Below, in pieces: positions 19,405-28,639 of a DNA stretch of 64,000 nucleotides (positions are counted from its first letter, which is position 1; each line of letters begins with the position of its first letter). Both the position numbers and the translations under genes were made by a program. This DNA is from Candidatus Gallipaludibacter merdavium (GTDB lineage Bacteria > Bacteroidota > Bacteroidia > Bacteroidales > Paludibacteraceae): positions 28,500 through 92,499 of the forward strand of contig JADIMG010000097.1 in NCBI GenBank assembly GCA_017694875.1, written 5' to 3'. Under the pieces are notes generated by a model, which saw only the letters and a program-made list of their open reading frames with translations, was not told where the DNA came from and did no database searches.

Positions 19405-19863
19405 ATGAAAAGAAAACTCACCATCGCACTTGTTGCACACGACCAAAGAAAAGTAGATATGGTTGAATGGGCCGTATATAACGCAGAAATGCTCTCACAA
19501 CATCACCTTGTTTGCACGGGTACTACCGGCAGCCTTATCCAAGAAGCATTCGACAAGCAAGGAATCAATGTAACCGTTCAATGCATGCACTCCGGCCCAC
19601 TTGGAGGCGATGCTGAAATTGCCGCTATGGTTGTCCGTCACGAAATAGACCTTGCCGTTTTCCTCATTGACGATCTGAACCCACAGCCCCACGAAGCCGA
19701 CATACAAATGTTGTTGCGTCAATGCCGTGTGCACAATGTACCCATTGCCTGCAATCGATACAGTGCCGACTTAATGATTACCAGCACCCTATGGGACAAT
19801 GAAGATTATGTTCCATCCGAACCGAAATATGTACCATTTGACCGCAGCAAACTACATTTCTAA
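19405..19863 (+). CDS. mgsA: Methylglyoxal synthase
   Basis: 152 residues, normal length. It converts dihydroxyacetone phosphate to methylglyoxal and phosphate, a bypass of lower glycolysis under sugar-phosphate stress. Seen: IALVAHDQRKVDMVEW, CTGTTGSLIQEAF (phosphate loop), SGPLGGDAEIAAMV, and FLIDDLNPQPHEADIQ with the catalytic Asp and His. Its stop and the next start overlap in TAATG, so translation is coupled with the nucleotidase half. It acts in the cytoplasm while both neighbours are envelope proteins. Confidence 0.96.
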   Translation: MKRKLTIALVAHDQRKVDMVEWAVYNAEMLSQHHLVCTGTTGSLIQEAFDKQGINVTVQCMHSGPLGGDAEIAAMVVRHEIDLAVFLIDDLNPQPHEADIQMLLRQCRVHNVPIACNRYSADLMITSTLWDNEDYVPSEPKYVPFDRSKLHF

Positions 19864-20699
19864 TGACAATCAAGCTTTTTTTCACCGCATGTACATGTGC
19901 CCTGCTTACCATCGGTTGCATGCAGCCAAAGGCAGACGGGGTTGTCATATTGCACACCAACGACACGCACAGTCAGGTTGAACCGATTGCCGAAGGAGCC
20001 AAGAATGGAGGTATGGGTGGCTATGCACGCCGCATGGCCATCGTCGCACAGGAGAGAGCAAAAGAAAAAATGCCTACCCTACTGGTAGATGCGGGCGATT
20101 TTGTTCAAGGCACACCCTATTTCAACCTCTACCACGGACGAATTGAGGTGGACGCCATGAACAGACTCGGCTATGACGCCGCCACTTTGGGCAACCATGA
20201 ATTCGACTATGGGGTTGACACACTTGCCTGCATTTTGCGTCAAGCCAACTTTCCTATTGTATGCTGCAATTATGATGTCAATGGCACCGCATTGGAAGGC
20301 ATTGTCAAGCCTTATTCCATTGTAGAAAAAGAAGGCCTGCGCATAGGCATTCTGGGTGTAGGAGTCCAACCGAAAGGATTGATTGCCGACAACAATTTCA
20401 GAGGCATTACCTACAAAGACCCCATTGTATCTGCCAATGCTATCGCCCAACAATTGAAATGCGACGAAAAGTGCGACATGGTCATTTGTCTGTCACACAT
20501 CGGTGACTCATACGACGACGAGCGTCCGTCAGATGTTCGTCTGGCAGCACAATCCCAATACATTGATGCCATCATTGGCGGCCACACCCATGAAATGGTG
20601 CAAAAAAAAGTCGCCAATCTGCTTGGCGACTCCATACCAGTTGTACAGATGGGCAAGAGCGGCGCTTACCTTGGCAAACTGACCCTTACCCAAAAGTGA
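19863..20699 (+). CDS. 5'-nucleotidase metallophosphatase-domain lipoprotein
   Basis: 278 residues. The lipobox LTIGC places it in the envelope. The calcineurin-like metal site is complete: HTNDTHS, DAGDF, GNHEFDYG, CLSHIG and GGHTH, the order of UshA-type 5'-nucleotidases. It lacks the C-terminal domain, which is supplied by the gene at 18643-19386. The stop abuts the end of the convergent sulP gene without a gap, leaving no room for a dedicated terminator. Confidence 0.93.
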   Translation: MTIKLFFTACTCALLTIGCMQPKADGVVILHTNDTHSQVEPIAEGAKNGGMGGYARRMAIVAQERAKEKMPTLLVDAGDFVQGTPYFNLYHGRIEVDAMNRLGYDAATLGNHEFDYGVDTLACILRQANFPIVCCNYDVNGTALEGIVKPYSIVEKEGLRIGILGVGVQPKGLIADNNFRGITYKDPIVSANAIAQQLKCDEKCDMVICLSHIGDSYDDERPSDVRLAAQSQYIDAIIGGHTHEMVQKKVANLLGDSIPVVQMGKSGAYLGKLTLTQK

Positions 20700-22394
20700 T
20701 TATTCGTTGACTAACTGTTCAGCACGTACAAGGGCGAGGTTAATGTGGCGACACACATTGGCTTCGCCCAACATTTCAATAATACCCGCCTTTGCCAACG
20801 TTTCATGCACACGCTCGTTCACACCTGACAGCACCACCTGAATACCTTCACGTCTGGACTGGTGGCACAACAATTCCAAATTGTGAATACCGGTTGAATC
20901 GATAAACGAAACCTTACGCATACGGATAATACGCACCTTGCTATGACGTCCTGTGTGCATCATGATTTCATCAAACTTATTGGCAATGCCGAAGAAATAC
21001 GGTCCGTCTATTTCATATACCTCCACCTTTTCCGGGATATGCAAGCGTTCTTCGTGTGTATCAAAGTCCGTATCTGATGAAGGGTCTATCTCATCATGGA
21101 AAGCACGGATAACCGTCGCCTCATTGGTACGTTTCAAGAACAGCACAATGGCCAACAGCAAACCGATTTCAATAGCCACCGTCAAATCAAAAATAACCGT
21201 CAACAAGAACGTTGTCATCAAAACCGCAAAATCCGATTTAGGGTTCTTAGCCAATCCCACAAAAGAACGCCAGCCGCTCATGTTATAGGAAACCACAATA
21301 AGCACACCAGCCAGACATGACATAGGAATATAGCCCACCAGTCGTCCCAAAACCAGCAGAATCAACAGCAAGGTAAAGGCATGCACCAGACCGGCAACCG
21401 GAGTTTTTCCACCATTGTTGATATTGGTCATCGTACGTGCAATGGCTCCCGTAGCTGGTATTCCTCCAAAGAAAGGCGTAAAGATATTGGCCACACCCTG
21501 CCCTATCAGTTCTGTATTTGAATCATGATGGTCGCCAATCACACCATCAGCCACCATGGCCGAAAGCAACGATTCAATAGCTCCCAACAAGGCAATGGTG
21601 AGAGCAGCCGGAAACAAGGTCTTTACCAATGTAAAGATAGTTTCTCCTTCTGCCAACTCCAAAGCCGGCACATGTGGTGCAGGAATACCCGTAGGCAATT
21701 CATACAAATCGCCAATGGTGGTCAATGAAGTTACCCCTGCATAGGTTTTCAACAACCATCCCACCAATGTCATTACAATGATAGCCACCAACGAGCCAGG
21801 GATTTTTTTGGAGACTTTCGGTGTAAATACGATTATCAAAATGCTGACAATACCCATTGCCAAGGAAATCCAGTTGATATGCGTAAAATTCTGTACATAG
21901 CACACCCATTTTCCGATAAAGTCAGACGGCACCTTTTCTATGCCAAGCCCAAAGAGGTCGTTCATTTGAGTAGAGAAAATGGTCAATGCAATACCGCCGG
22001 TAAATCCGACAATCACGGGATAAGGCACAAACTTGATGATATTTCCCAAACGGAAAACCCCCATCAGCACCAACAGAATCCCCGCCATAACCGTCGCAAT
22101 CATCAATCCGCTCAACCCATGTTGCTCTATAATTCCATAGATGATAACAATAAAGGCCCCAGTCGGTCCACCTATCTGCACCTTAGTACCACCCAAAAGC
22201 GAAATGAGGAAACCGGCTATAATAGCCGTCACCAGTCCTTCAGTCGGTCCTACGCCCGATGCAATACCAAAGGCTATAGCCAGAGGCAACGCCACAATAC
22301 CTACAATGATGCCCGCCATTGCATCAGCATAAAACTTTTCTTTCGTGTAATCCTTCAGACACGAGAAGATACGAGGTTGAAAATGAAACTGCAT
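20700..22394 (-). CDS. SulP family anion transporter
   Basis: 564 residues from MQFHFQPRIFSCLKDYTKEK; the longer frame to 22529 adds a non-conserved basic stretch that overlaps the neighbouring gene and is not used. About 11-14 membrane segments start with FYADAMAGIIVGIVALPLAI, followed by the SulP marker GPTGAF. The C-terminal STAS domain (about 430-560) has RKVSFIDSTGIHNLELL. SulP carriers move sulfate, bicarbonate or dicarboxylates across the inner membrane; the substrate here is not evident. Confidence 0.93.
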   Translation of the reverse strand: MQFHFQPRIFSCLKDYTKEKFYADAMAGIIVGIVALPLAIAFGIASGVGPTEGLVTAIIAGFLISLLGGTKVQIGGPTGAFIVIIYGIIEQHGLSGLMIATVMAGILLVLMGVFRLGNIIKFVPYPVIVGFTGGIALTIFSTQMNDLFGLGIEKVPSDFIGKWVCYVQNFTHINWISLAMGIVSILIIVFTPKVSKKIPGSLVAIIVMTLVGWLLKTYAGVTSLTTIGDLYELPTGIPAPHVPALELAEGETIFTLVKTLFPAALTIALLGAIESLLSAMVADGVIGDHHDSNTELIGQGVANIFTPFFGGIPATGAIARTMTNINNGGKTPVAGLVHAFTLLLILLVLGRLVGYIPMSCLAGVLIVVSYNMSGWRSFVGLAKNPKSDFAVLMTTFLLTVIFDLTVAIEIGLLLAIVLFLKRTNEATVIRAFHDEIDPSSDTDFDTHEERLHIPEKVEVYEIDGPYFFGIANKFDEIMMHTGRHSKVRIIRMRKVSFIDSTGIHNLELLCHQSRREGIQVVLSGVNERVHETLAKAGIIEMLGEANVCRHINLALVRAEQLVNE

Positions 22395-22470
22395 AAAAAC
22401 GTTTTTACGGCCGCCCCACATGGGACGACGAATAGTTATAAATGAATGAATAAAGATTATGATTTGTCCG

Positions 22471-22695
22471 TTAGGCTGAAAGGACCTTGATTTCGTAGTT
22501 TTGGAATACGATGGTCTCTCCGGCCGCAATTTTGGCTCTTTTTCTCAATTCCGTCTGACCGTTTCTGGTAACATAACCAGCAGCCACTACCTCTTGCGCT
22601 TCACTACCCGAATAGACCACATGCACTGCCTTCAGCAACTGAATGAGTGGGATAAAGGTTTCGTTTTCTCTTAATATGAATTTAATCTGTTCCAT
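22471..22695 (-). CDS. S4-domain RNA-binding protein (YbcJ-like)
   Basis: 74 residues from MEQIKFILRENETF. The extended frame runs back through the tRNA terminator hairpin, so its start at 22743 is rejected. Nearly the whole chain is one S4-like fold: FIPLIQLLKAVHVVYSG and AAGYVTRNGQTELRKRAKI, as in the YbcJ family. It lies between the tRNA terminator and sulP. The function in vivo is not established for this family; RNA binding is expected. Confidence 0.85.
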   Translation of the reverse strand: MEQIKFILRENETFIPLIQLLKAVHVVYSGSEAQEVVAAGYVTRNGQTELRKRAKIAAGETIVFQNYEIKVLSA

Positions 22696-22705
22696 ATCAC
22701 ATAAA

Positions 22706-22740
22706 CAAAAAAAGATGCCTTCGTTTGCAGGCATCTTTTT
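22706..22740 (-). terminator. Terminator of tRNA-fMet
   Basis: Stem AAAAAGATGCC (22709-22719) / GGCATCTTTTT (22730-22740) with a 10-base loop. On the minus strand it is followed by a long T run. It starts 8 bases past the tRNA 3' end. Confidence 0.85.
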
Positions 22741-22747
22741 CATTTAG

Positions 22748-22819
22748 TTGCGGAGGCCCGACTCGAACGAACGACCTCCAGGTTATGAGCCTGGCGAGCT
22801 ACCACTGCTCCACTCCGCG
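22748..22819 (-). tRNA. Initiator tRNA-fMet (CAU)
   Basis: The minus strand folds into a complete cloverleaf with anticodon CAU in the loop CUCAUAA. The first acceptor pair is C1:A72, unpaired, the hallmark of bacterial initiator tRNA. The anticodon stem is CCAGG/CCUGG, so the usual three G:C pairs at 29-31 are replaced by A:U, G:C, G:C. The T loop is UUCGAGU. The discriminator is A73 and CCA is not encoded. Confidence 0.93.
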
Positions 22820-22835
22820 ATGTAATTTCGGAATG

Positions 22836-22867
22836 CAAAAGTAGTGCATTCCATTGAAACTTGCAAA
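22836..22867 (-). promoter_or_regulatory. tRNA-fMet promoter inside an inverted repeat
   Basis: Minus strand: TTTG (22867-22864), exactly 20 bases, TACTTTTG (22843-22836). The -7 box lies within a perfect hyphenated palindrome GGAATGCA (22830-22837) / TGCATTCC (22845-22852). Confidence 0.75.
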
Positions 22868-22958
22868 TTTTTCGGAGATTTTTTGCAAGAAAATCACATA
22901 TCTCTATATATCAGCCAGATACTAACAGAAAAAATTTCAGATTTTCCCGAAAAGGCTA

Positions 22959-23306
22959 CTATTTCATCACATATACCACTCTGTTTTCTCTCAAAAACGC
23001 CACTATTTCATGAAAAAGAGCCTTCACCTGAGAGGGAACATAAGCATTATGATTGACAGCAAAGCGCTTTTGTAAAGCATTCGGCAAGTCAGTTAAGGCA
23101 ACCCTGAGTTGCTGAGCCAACAGGAATGCACCCATTTTATCAACAACAGCCTTTCGCACATAATCCTCTGTGTGGTCATCATAATTAATGTATTCCAACT
23201 CAATGACCAAGCTTTTATCGTCATCAAAACCGACCACAATCGATGCCCAAATCTCCAAATCATCGTTGGATTCAACAATCACTTCTGCCAAAGCATAATC
23301 TGACAT
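22959..23306 (-). CDS. Conserved hypothetical protein
   Basis: 115 residues, no recognised family. It is acidic in the first half (SNDDLEIWASIVVGFDDDK, NYDDHTEDYVRK) and basic toward the end, with no signal peptide or membrane segment, so probably cytoplasmic. It starts 11 bases after prsW and ends the parE-tadA-prsW run. Low ambiguity as a gene because of its position and codon use; function unknown. Confidence 0.7.
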   Translation of the reverse strand: MSDYALAEVIVESNDDLEIWASIVVGFDDDKSLVIELEYINYDDHTEDYVRKAVVDKMGAFLLAQQLRVALTDLPNALQKRFAVNHNAYVPSQVKALFHEIVAFLRENRVVYVMK

Positions 23307-23317
23307 ACCTTCCAGCT

Positions 23318-24037
23318 TTAAAATTTCATATTGTTCAATTCGTCTATGCGCTGTTGGCGGTTAATACGCTTAAGACCTATTCGCCACAGCATAAAATCAA
23401 AGACATAAAATCCAATCATAATCAATCCTGACAAAGCCGAAGAGAACGTACTGATAACTTCTGCCAACATCAGCAGCAGGTCATAGCCCCCATGGGCCAA
23501 TACCGCCAAAAAGAGACTCAGGAACAGGAAACCATTACGATATTCCGGATTGAATTTTGCCCAAGAAAGGTAATAGCCCATGATGACAGCAAACAGGAAA
23601 TGGGCCGGTACCGCCCAAAGGGCGCGTTGAATGCCCGTAGCAAAAGCCGTTTCCGGCGTATAGACAAACAGATAGAGAAGATTTTCCACAATGGCAAAAC
23701 CCAAAGACACATACACCGAATAGACTATGCCGTCGAAACGTTCATCAAAAGCAGGATTGCGCCATATCAATTTGCGCAAAAGATAGAACTTACATCCTTC
23801 TTCAATCAAAGCCGCTGACACAAAAGCCCGCAAAAAGACATTGGACTGCACATCTATGCCCAGCCACGCCAACAGAAAATGAATGGCAAAAACAAGAGGT
23901 ACAGCCAAAACGCCATAGAGCAATGCTTTCAACAACAGGCGTACCGGTTCCTTCTTCCGGTCACGTCCATAAATATAAACCCAAAGCAGCAAGGCGGGTA
24001 CAATGGCCAGCAACAATATGGTCAGTTCATAATTCAT
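23318..24037 (-). CDS. PrsW-type intramembrane metalloprotease family protein
   Basis: 239 residues with about seven membrane segments. Family marks: AALIEEGCKFYLLR (EExxK motif), YGVLAVPLVFAIH, VSLGFAIVENLLYLF (FaxxEN) and a membrane His in VPAHFLFAVIMGYYL. PrsW of Bacillus cleaves an anti-sigma factor; in Bacteroidales the substrate is unknown. The start overlaps the tadA stop by 4 bases, so the genes are translationally coupled. Confidence 0.85.
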   Translation of the reverse strand: MNYELTILLLAIVPALLLWVYIYGRDRKKEPVRLLLKALLYGVLAVPLVFAIHFLLAWLGIDVQSNVFLRAFVSAALIEEGCKFYLLRKLIWRNPAFDERFDGIVYSVYVSLGFAIVENLLYLFVYTPETAFATGIQRALWAVPAHFLFAVIMGYYLSWAKFNPEYRNGFLFLSLFLAVLAHGGYDLLLMLAEVISTFSSALSGLIMIGFYVFDFMLWRIGLKRINRQQRIDELNNMKF

Positions 24038-24480
24038 TTGCGCTTATTTCTAAAGAACTGCGTCATCAGAGCAGCACAATCCTCTTCCAACAATCCACTT
24101 TGCACCTTACACTTGGGATGCAACACCTTCGGTGCAAACACCGAATAGCCCCTTTTCGCATCAGCCGCACCATAAACCACCCTTCCCACTTGTGCCCACC
24201 CTATAGCGCCCGCACACATGGCACAAGGTTCAACCGTCACATAAAGTGTGCAGTCGGTCAAATATTTGCTGCCAAGCGTCTGCATGGCTGCCGTAATGGC
24301 CTGCATCTCAGCATGAGCTGTCACATCAGACAAAGTCTCTGTCAGATTATGCCCCCGTCCGACAATCTGTCCACGACAAGCCACAATGCAACCCACCGGC
24401 ACTTCGTCGGCCTCATAGGCAAGTTGCGCTTCTTCCAGCGCCAAGCGCATGAAACGTATATCATCGTTCGTCTGCTGCAT
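24034..24480 (-). CDS. tadA: tRNA-specific adenosine deaminase
   Basis: 148 residues. TadA deaminates A34 of tRNA-Arg(ACG) to inosine. The zinc site is visible as HAEMQAI (His and catalytic Glu) and [20 protein letters not shown] (two Cys). [19 protein letters not shown] is the standard family block. It overlaps parE by 20 bases upstream and prsW by 4 downstream. Confidence 0.95.
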   Translation of the reverse strand: MQQTNDDIRFMRLALEEAQLAYEADEVPVGCIVACRGQIVGRGHNLTETLSDVTAHAEMQAITAAMQTLGSKYLTDCTLYVTVEPCAMCAGAIGWAQVGRVVYGAADAKRGYSVFAPKVLHPKCKVQSGLLEEDCAALMTQFFRNKRK

Positions 24481-26353
24481 CTTCTTCCACTACCAAATTG
24501 TCAATGATAAAATTCTGTCGTTCCGGTGTATTTTTTCCCATATAAAACGCAAGCATATCCGATACAGCATCATCTTTTCTCAGCGTAACCCGGTCGAGCC
24601 TCATATTTTCACCTATCAATTCACGGAATTCGTCCGGTGAAATCTCTCCCAACCCTTTAAAACGGGTAATCTCCGGATTGGCACCCAATTTACTTATGGC
24701 ATTCAGACGTTCTTCCTCCGAATAGCAATAAATGGTCTCTTTCTTGTTTCTCACACGGAAAAGAGGTGTTTGCAGAATATATACATGTCCTTTCTTAATC
24801 AGGTCAGGGAAGAATTGCAGGAAGAAAGTAATCATCAACAAACGGATATGCATGCCATCGACATCGGCATCGGTAGCCACAATCACTTTATTATAGCGCA
24901 ATCCGTCCAAGCCTTCCTCAATATTGAGAGCCGCCTGCAAAAGGTTGAACTCTTCGTTCTCATAGACAATCTTTTTGGTCAATCCGTAACTATTGAGCGG
25001 CTTTCCCCTCAGACTGAATACAGCCTGTGTCTGCACATCACGGCTTTTGGTTATGGAACCACTGGCTGAGTCGCCCTCCGTAATAAAGATACATGTATTC
25101 TCTATCTGTGCATTCTTTTCCTGGTCTTTTGTCAGCGCGTCATTGAAATGAATACGACAGTCGCGCAATTTCCGGTTGTGCATATTCACTTTCTTTGCAC
25201 GCTCGCGGGCAAGTTTCGTTACACCGGCAATCGCTTTGCGCTCTTTCTCTGATGCCTGTATTTTCTGGAGCATCACATCAGCCACTTCCGGATGTTTGTG
25301 CAAGTAATTGTCCAATTCACGTTTGACAAAATCGTTGATGAATTTATTGACCGACAATCCTTCCTTATTTACATCACGTGAGCCCAGTTTCGTCTTTGTC
25401 TGACTTTCAAATACAGGTTCCTCCACATTAATGGCAATGGCTGCTACCAATCCATTACGAATATCCTCCAAGTCCTGGTTTTTGTTGAAGAATTCCTTGA
25501 TGGTTTTGCCCAATGCTTCACGATAAGCCGTTTGGTGCGTTCCTCCATGCGTTGTATGCTGTCCGTTGACAAAAGAATAATATTCGTCGTTATTCTGATT
25601 GGTATGTGTGAGTACAATTTCAATATCGTCTCCCTTAAAATGGATAGGAGGATAAAGCGGGTCGGAAGTCAGATTTTCTGTCAGCAAATCGAGCAGGCCG
25701 TTTTTGGAATGGAATTTCGTACCATTGAACACAATGGTCAGCCCCGTGTTGAGGTAACAGTAATTCCGTAACAATGGTTCTATAAAATCATCGTGAAACG
25801 CATAGTTTTCAAACTTCGTATTATCCGGTTCAAATTCAATGAGTGTACCCCGCGGTTCATTTGAATCTATAATACCCGTATCTGACTGTAATTTCCCTTG
25901 CTTGAACTCGGCACGCCGTGTTTTACCGTCACGAAAAGCCTGTACAACAAACTTCCATGAAAGCGCATTGACTGCCTTCGTACCCACACCATTCAATCCG
26001 ACTGATTTTTTGAAAGCCTTTGAATCGTATTTTGAACCCGTATTGAGTCGGGAAACTGCCTCCACTATCGAGCCCAAAGGAATTCCACGTCCATAATCAC
26101 GTACACGCACTTTCCCGTCTTTCACATCCACCTCAATGACTTTTCCCTCGCCCATGCGGAACTCGTCGATGGAATTGTCAATAGCTTCCTTAATCAACAC
26201 ATATATACCGTCATCCGCATGTGAACCGTCTCCCAATTTTCCGATATACATACCCGGACGCAGGCGGATGTGCTCCATATCCTCCAAATGAATCATATTG
26301 GATTCATCGTAGCTTGTGCCGGTGTAATTATTCACAGTATTCTGTTCTTCCAT
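24461..26353 (-). CDS. parE: DNA topoisomerase IV subunit B
   Basis: 630 residues. It is the ATPase subunit that drives chromosome decatenation. GHKL ATP site: [31 protein letters not shown]. Transducer [11 protein letters not shown]. Toprim: [10 protein letters not shown] (the usual second G of EGDSAGG is S, a form common in Bacteroidetes ParE) and [10 protein letters not shown]. Length and the short insertless Toprim favour ParE over GyrB. ParC is not in the window. A probable -7 box, TATCTTTG on the minus strand (26382-26375), precedes the start by about 20 bases. Confidence 0.92.
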   Translation of the reverse strand: MEEQNTVNNYTGTSYDESNMIHLEDMEHIRLRPGMYIGKLGDGSHADDGIYVLIKEAIDNSIDEFRMGEGKVIEVDVKDGKVRVRDYGRGIPLGSIVEAVSRLNTGSKYDSKAFKKSVGLNGVGTKAVNALSWKFVVQAFRDGKTRRAEFKQGKLQSDTGIIDSNEPRGTLIEFEPDNTKFENYAFHDDFIEPLLRNYCYLNTGLTIVFNGTKFHSKNGLLDLLTENLTSDPLYPPIHFKGDDIEIVLTHTNQNNDEYYSFVNGQHTTHGGTHQTAYREALGKTIKEFFNKNQDLEDIRNGLVAAIAINVEEPVFESQTKTKLGSRDVNKEGLSVNKFINDFVKRELDNYLHKHPEVADVMLQKIQASEKERKAIAGVTKLARERAKKVNMHNRKLRDCRIHFNDALTKDQEKNAQIENTCIFITEGDSASGSITKSRDVQTQAVFSLRGKPLNSYGLTKKIVYENEEFNLLQAALNIEEGLDGLRYNKVIVATDADVDGMHIRLLMITFFLQFFPDLIKKGHVYILQTPLFRVRNKKETIYCYSEEERLNAISKLGANPEITRFKGLGEISPDEFRELIGENMRLDRVTLRKDDAVSDMLAFYMGKNTPERQNFIIDNLVVEEDAADER

Positions 26354-26755
26354 TATTTGATTTCGCTTTTCTGCAAAGATAAAAAAACTCGCTCAAATAC
26401 GGAATAGTTCCCCAAAATAATAATCAGAACTATTTGAATTTCAATGGAACACGAAGAAACTTTCCGTATTTTCAATTCATATCTTACTTTCGTATATCAA
26501 TTACTCAAAAAAGACATCCATACATTATTCATTCTGTCCGTATCTTATTGATTAAATTGGAGCATATTGCATCTTTTGCATCAGAAGTTAAGAACACGTT
26601 TATTTTAATGAGAGAATTCAATTATCTTTGCATTTTATAGTTGAGAACTTGCATGCAACGGTTTATTTATAATGGATGTTTCTGCGTCAAGGATGAACAA
26701 ATACCTAAAGCTATTGTATGCATGTTCATTGAAAACAATAATAACTAATAAAGTA
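26354..26755. other. Intergenic region between parE and the restriction locus
   Basis: 402 bases, strongly AT-rich, holding the two divergent promoters (parE at 26375-26382, methyltransferase at 26599-26630) and no convincing gene. A 68-codon frame at 26434-26640 has no start context or homology and is treated as chance. Confidence 0.6.
26599..26630 (+). promoter_or_regulatory. Promoter of the DpnII-type locus
   Basis: TTTA at 26599-26602, 20 bases, TATCTTTG at 26623-26630. It gives a leader of about 119 bases before the methyltransferase start at 26756, room for regulation. Confidence 0.55.
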
Positions 26756-27745
26756 ATGCCGAAAGCAAAACCTTTTATCAAATGGGTAGGCGGCAAGACC
26801 CAGCTCATTGAACAACTGGAAAAACAACTCCCAGCTAACTTTGGTAACTGGCAAAATGCAACTTACATTGAACCTTTTGTTGGTGGTGGAGCAATGCTCT
26901 TCTATATGTTGCAGCAATACCCCAACATCAGCCATGCTGTTATCAACGACATCAATCCTGACCTTGCAATATGCTACCGTATGGTTCGTGATCATCCGGA
27001 CATGCTCATTGAATCTCTTCGTGAAATTCAGAATACATATCTTGCACTCACAACAGAGGAAAATCGCAAAGAGTTTTTCCTATCCATACGTGACCGCTAC
27101 AATGAAAAAATTCTCGATCCAATAGAGAATACAACAAACTTTTTCTTCCTTAATCGTACATGCTTCAACGGCTTGTATCGCGTAAATAAGAAAGGACTTT
27201 TTAATGTACCGTTTGGCAGGTATGCCAACCCTCAGATCTGTGATGAGACAACCATCAAGGCAGATAGTCGCCTTTTGCAACGCGTTGAGATCCTTACCGG
27301 CGATTTTGAAGCAACATTTGACCATGCTACCAACAATACACTCTTTTACTTTGATCCCCCTTATCGTCCTCTAAGTAATACGTCCAGTTTCAACGACTAC
27401 ACCAAAGAATCATTCAATGACGATGCCCAAATACGTCTGAAGAGATTTTGTGATCGTATCCATCATGCAGGACATAAATTTATGCTCAGCAACTCTGACT
27501 GCCAAGGGAAAAATGAAGAGGACAATTTTTTCGATGTACTTTATGCCGAATACACGATAGAAAGGGTGTGGGCCTCCCGTAGCATAAACTCAAATGCCAG
27601 CAAACGCGGAAAATTAACAGAAATTTTAGTACGAAACTACAACAACACTAAAACAGCAGCTTACATTGAAAATTACCCATTTGAACCATGTTATGTTGCT
27701 GAAGAAACCGAACCATTCAGAAATACGTTGCAATACGATGTTTGA
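26756..27745 (+). CDS. Dam-type adenine-N6 DNA methyltransferase (M1.DpnII-like)
   Basis: 329 residues from MPKAKPFIKWVGGKTQL, the conserved Dam/DpnM start; an upstream in-frame ATG at 26672 adds unconserved sequence. Alpha-class order: the AdoMet motif FVGGGA (41-46) before the catalytic DPPY (200-203). NRTCFNGLYRVNKKGLFNVP is the family block linked with GATC recognition. It should methylate adenine in GATC of double-stranded DNA and protect the host from the nuclease encoded next. It leads the four-gene island. Confidence 0.93.
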   Translation: MPKAKPFIKWVGGKTQLIEQLEKQLPANFGNWQNATYIEPFVGGGAMLFYMLQQYPNISHAVINDINPDLAICYRMVRDHPDMLIESLREIQNTYLALTTEENRKEFFLSIRDRYNEKILDPIENTTNFFFLNRTCFNGLYRVNKKGLFNVPFGRYANPQICDETTIKADSRLLQRVEILTGDFEATFDHATNNTLFYFDPPYRPLSNTSSFNDYTKESFNDDAQIRLKRFCDRIHHAGHKFMLSNSDCQGKNEEDNFFDVLYAEYTIERVWASRSINSNASKRGKLTEILVRNYNNTKTAAYIENYPFEPCYVAEETEPFRNTLQYDV

Positions 27746-27787
27746 AAAACATACCATCTTAAGGAACTCTTTAATTATAGCAATAAT

Positions 27788-28627
27788 ATGGCAAAAGACT
27801 TCAACAAGTTCATGTCTCAATTGCAGGAGACAAATCAGACCTTAGACTTTTTCTGTGACTTCACTAAAATTGCAGAGAATGTAGAAGATATCAAGTTAAG
27901 CCTCTGCATACTTAACAGTTTGATTGGTGCTCCCGACATGCGTAAGGCTGTAGAAGCTATATGGAAGCGCGACAGGTCGGCTTTCAATATTATGGACATT
28001 CTTATAGCAGTACGTAGTGAAGGCAAGAAAAAAATCATCAACTCATCAGGAGATTGCGTCGTTCTGGATTCCCTATTCACATCGGTTGATGGTGTTATTG
28101 AGTATCTTAATGATACAGGTTTAACGGAAATCTTCCAAAATAAAAAGATAAAGGATCTTGTAGATTATGTTTTTGGCATTGAGACTGGCCTTGACACAAA
28201 TGCTCGTAAAAATCGTAGTGGCCATATCATGGAGAGAACGGTAGCTAAAACATTGGACAAGAACGGCATACATTATCGTCAAGAGGTTTATTCAAGCGAA
28301 TGGCCTGCTATCACTCGTGTGTTGGGTGATGATAAAAAGCGATTTGACTTTGCGATTGAAACAGCTACAAAGATCTATCTTATTGAGGTCAATTTCTATA
28401 GTGGCGGCGGGTCAAAACTTAATGAGGTGGCCCGCTCCTATTCTGAAATTGCGCCAAAAATCAACTCTGTACAAGGATTTGAATTCGTTTGGATTACAGA
28501 CGGTATTGGATGGAAGAGTGCCAAGAATAAACTTCAAGAGGCATATAACATCATCCCAAGCGTCTATAATCTTACTGATATCAACTATTTTTTGCAGAAA
28601 ATAAAAATTAAAAATCATGGCATGTAA
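27788..28627 (+). CDS. Type II restriction endonuclease, DpnII/MboI family (GATC)
   Basis: 279 residues, the family length. KRFDFAIETATKIYLIEVNF gives D187 and E200-V-N202, followed by SGGGSKLNEVARSY, the hallmark stretch of R.DpnII/R.MboI; the usual Lys of PD-(D/E)XK is Asn in this reading, with K210 nearby. It should cut unmethylated GATC. It lies 42 bases after the cognate methyltransferase, which must be expressed first on entry into a new host. Confidence 0.9.
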   Translation: MAKDFNKFMSQLQETNQTLDFFCDFTKIAENVEDIKLSLCILNSLIGAPDMRKAVEAIWKRDRSAFNIMDILIAVRSEGKKKIINSSGDCVVLDSLFTSVDGVIEYLNDTGLTEIFQNKKIKDLVDYVFGIETGLDTNARKNRSGHIMERTVAKTLDKNGIHYRQEVYSSEWPAITRVLGDDKKRFDFAIETATKIYLIEVNFYSGGGSKLNEVARSYSEIAPKINSVQGFEFVWITDGIGWKSAKNKLQEAYNIIPSVYNLTDINYFLQKIKIKNHGM

Positions 28628-28639
28628 TAAGTTACTATC

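Noticed and set aside
20700..22529. Longest sulP start with a 45-residue basic extension
   Set aside because: The extension overlaps the end of the S4 gene and lacks the hydrophobic or conserved features of SulP N-termini; the start at 22394 is better.
26434..26640. 68-codon plus-strand frame between parE and the methyltransferase
   Set aside because: It runs across the promoter of the restriction locus, has no ribosome-binding or homology signal and its composition is that of AT-rich noncoding DNA.
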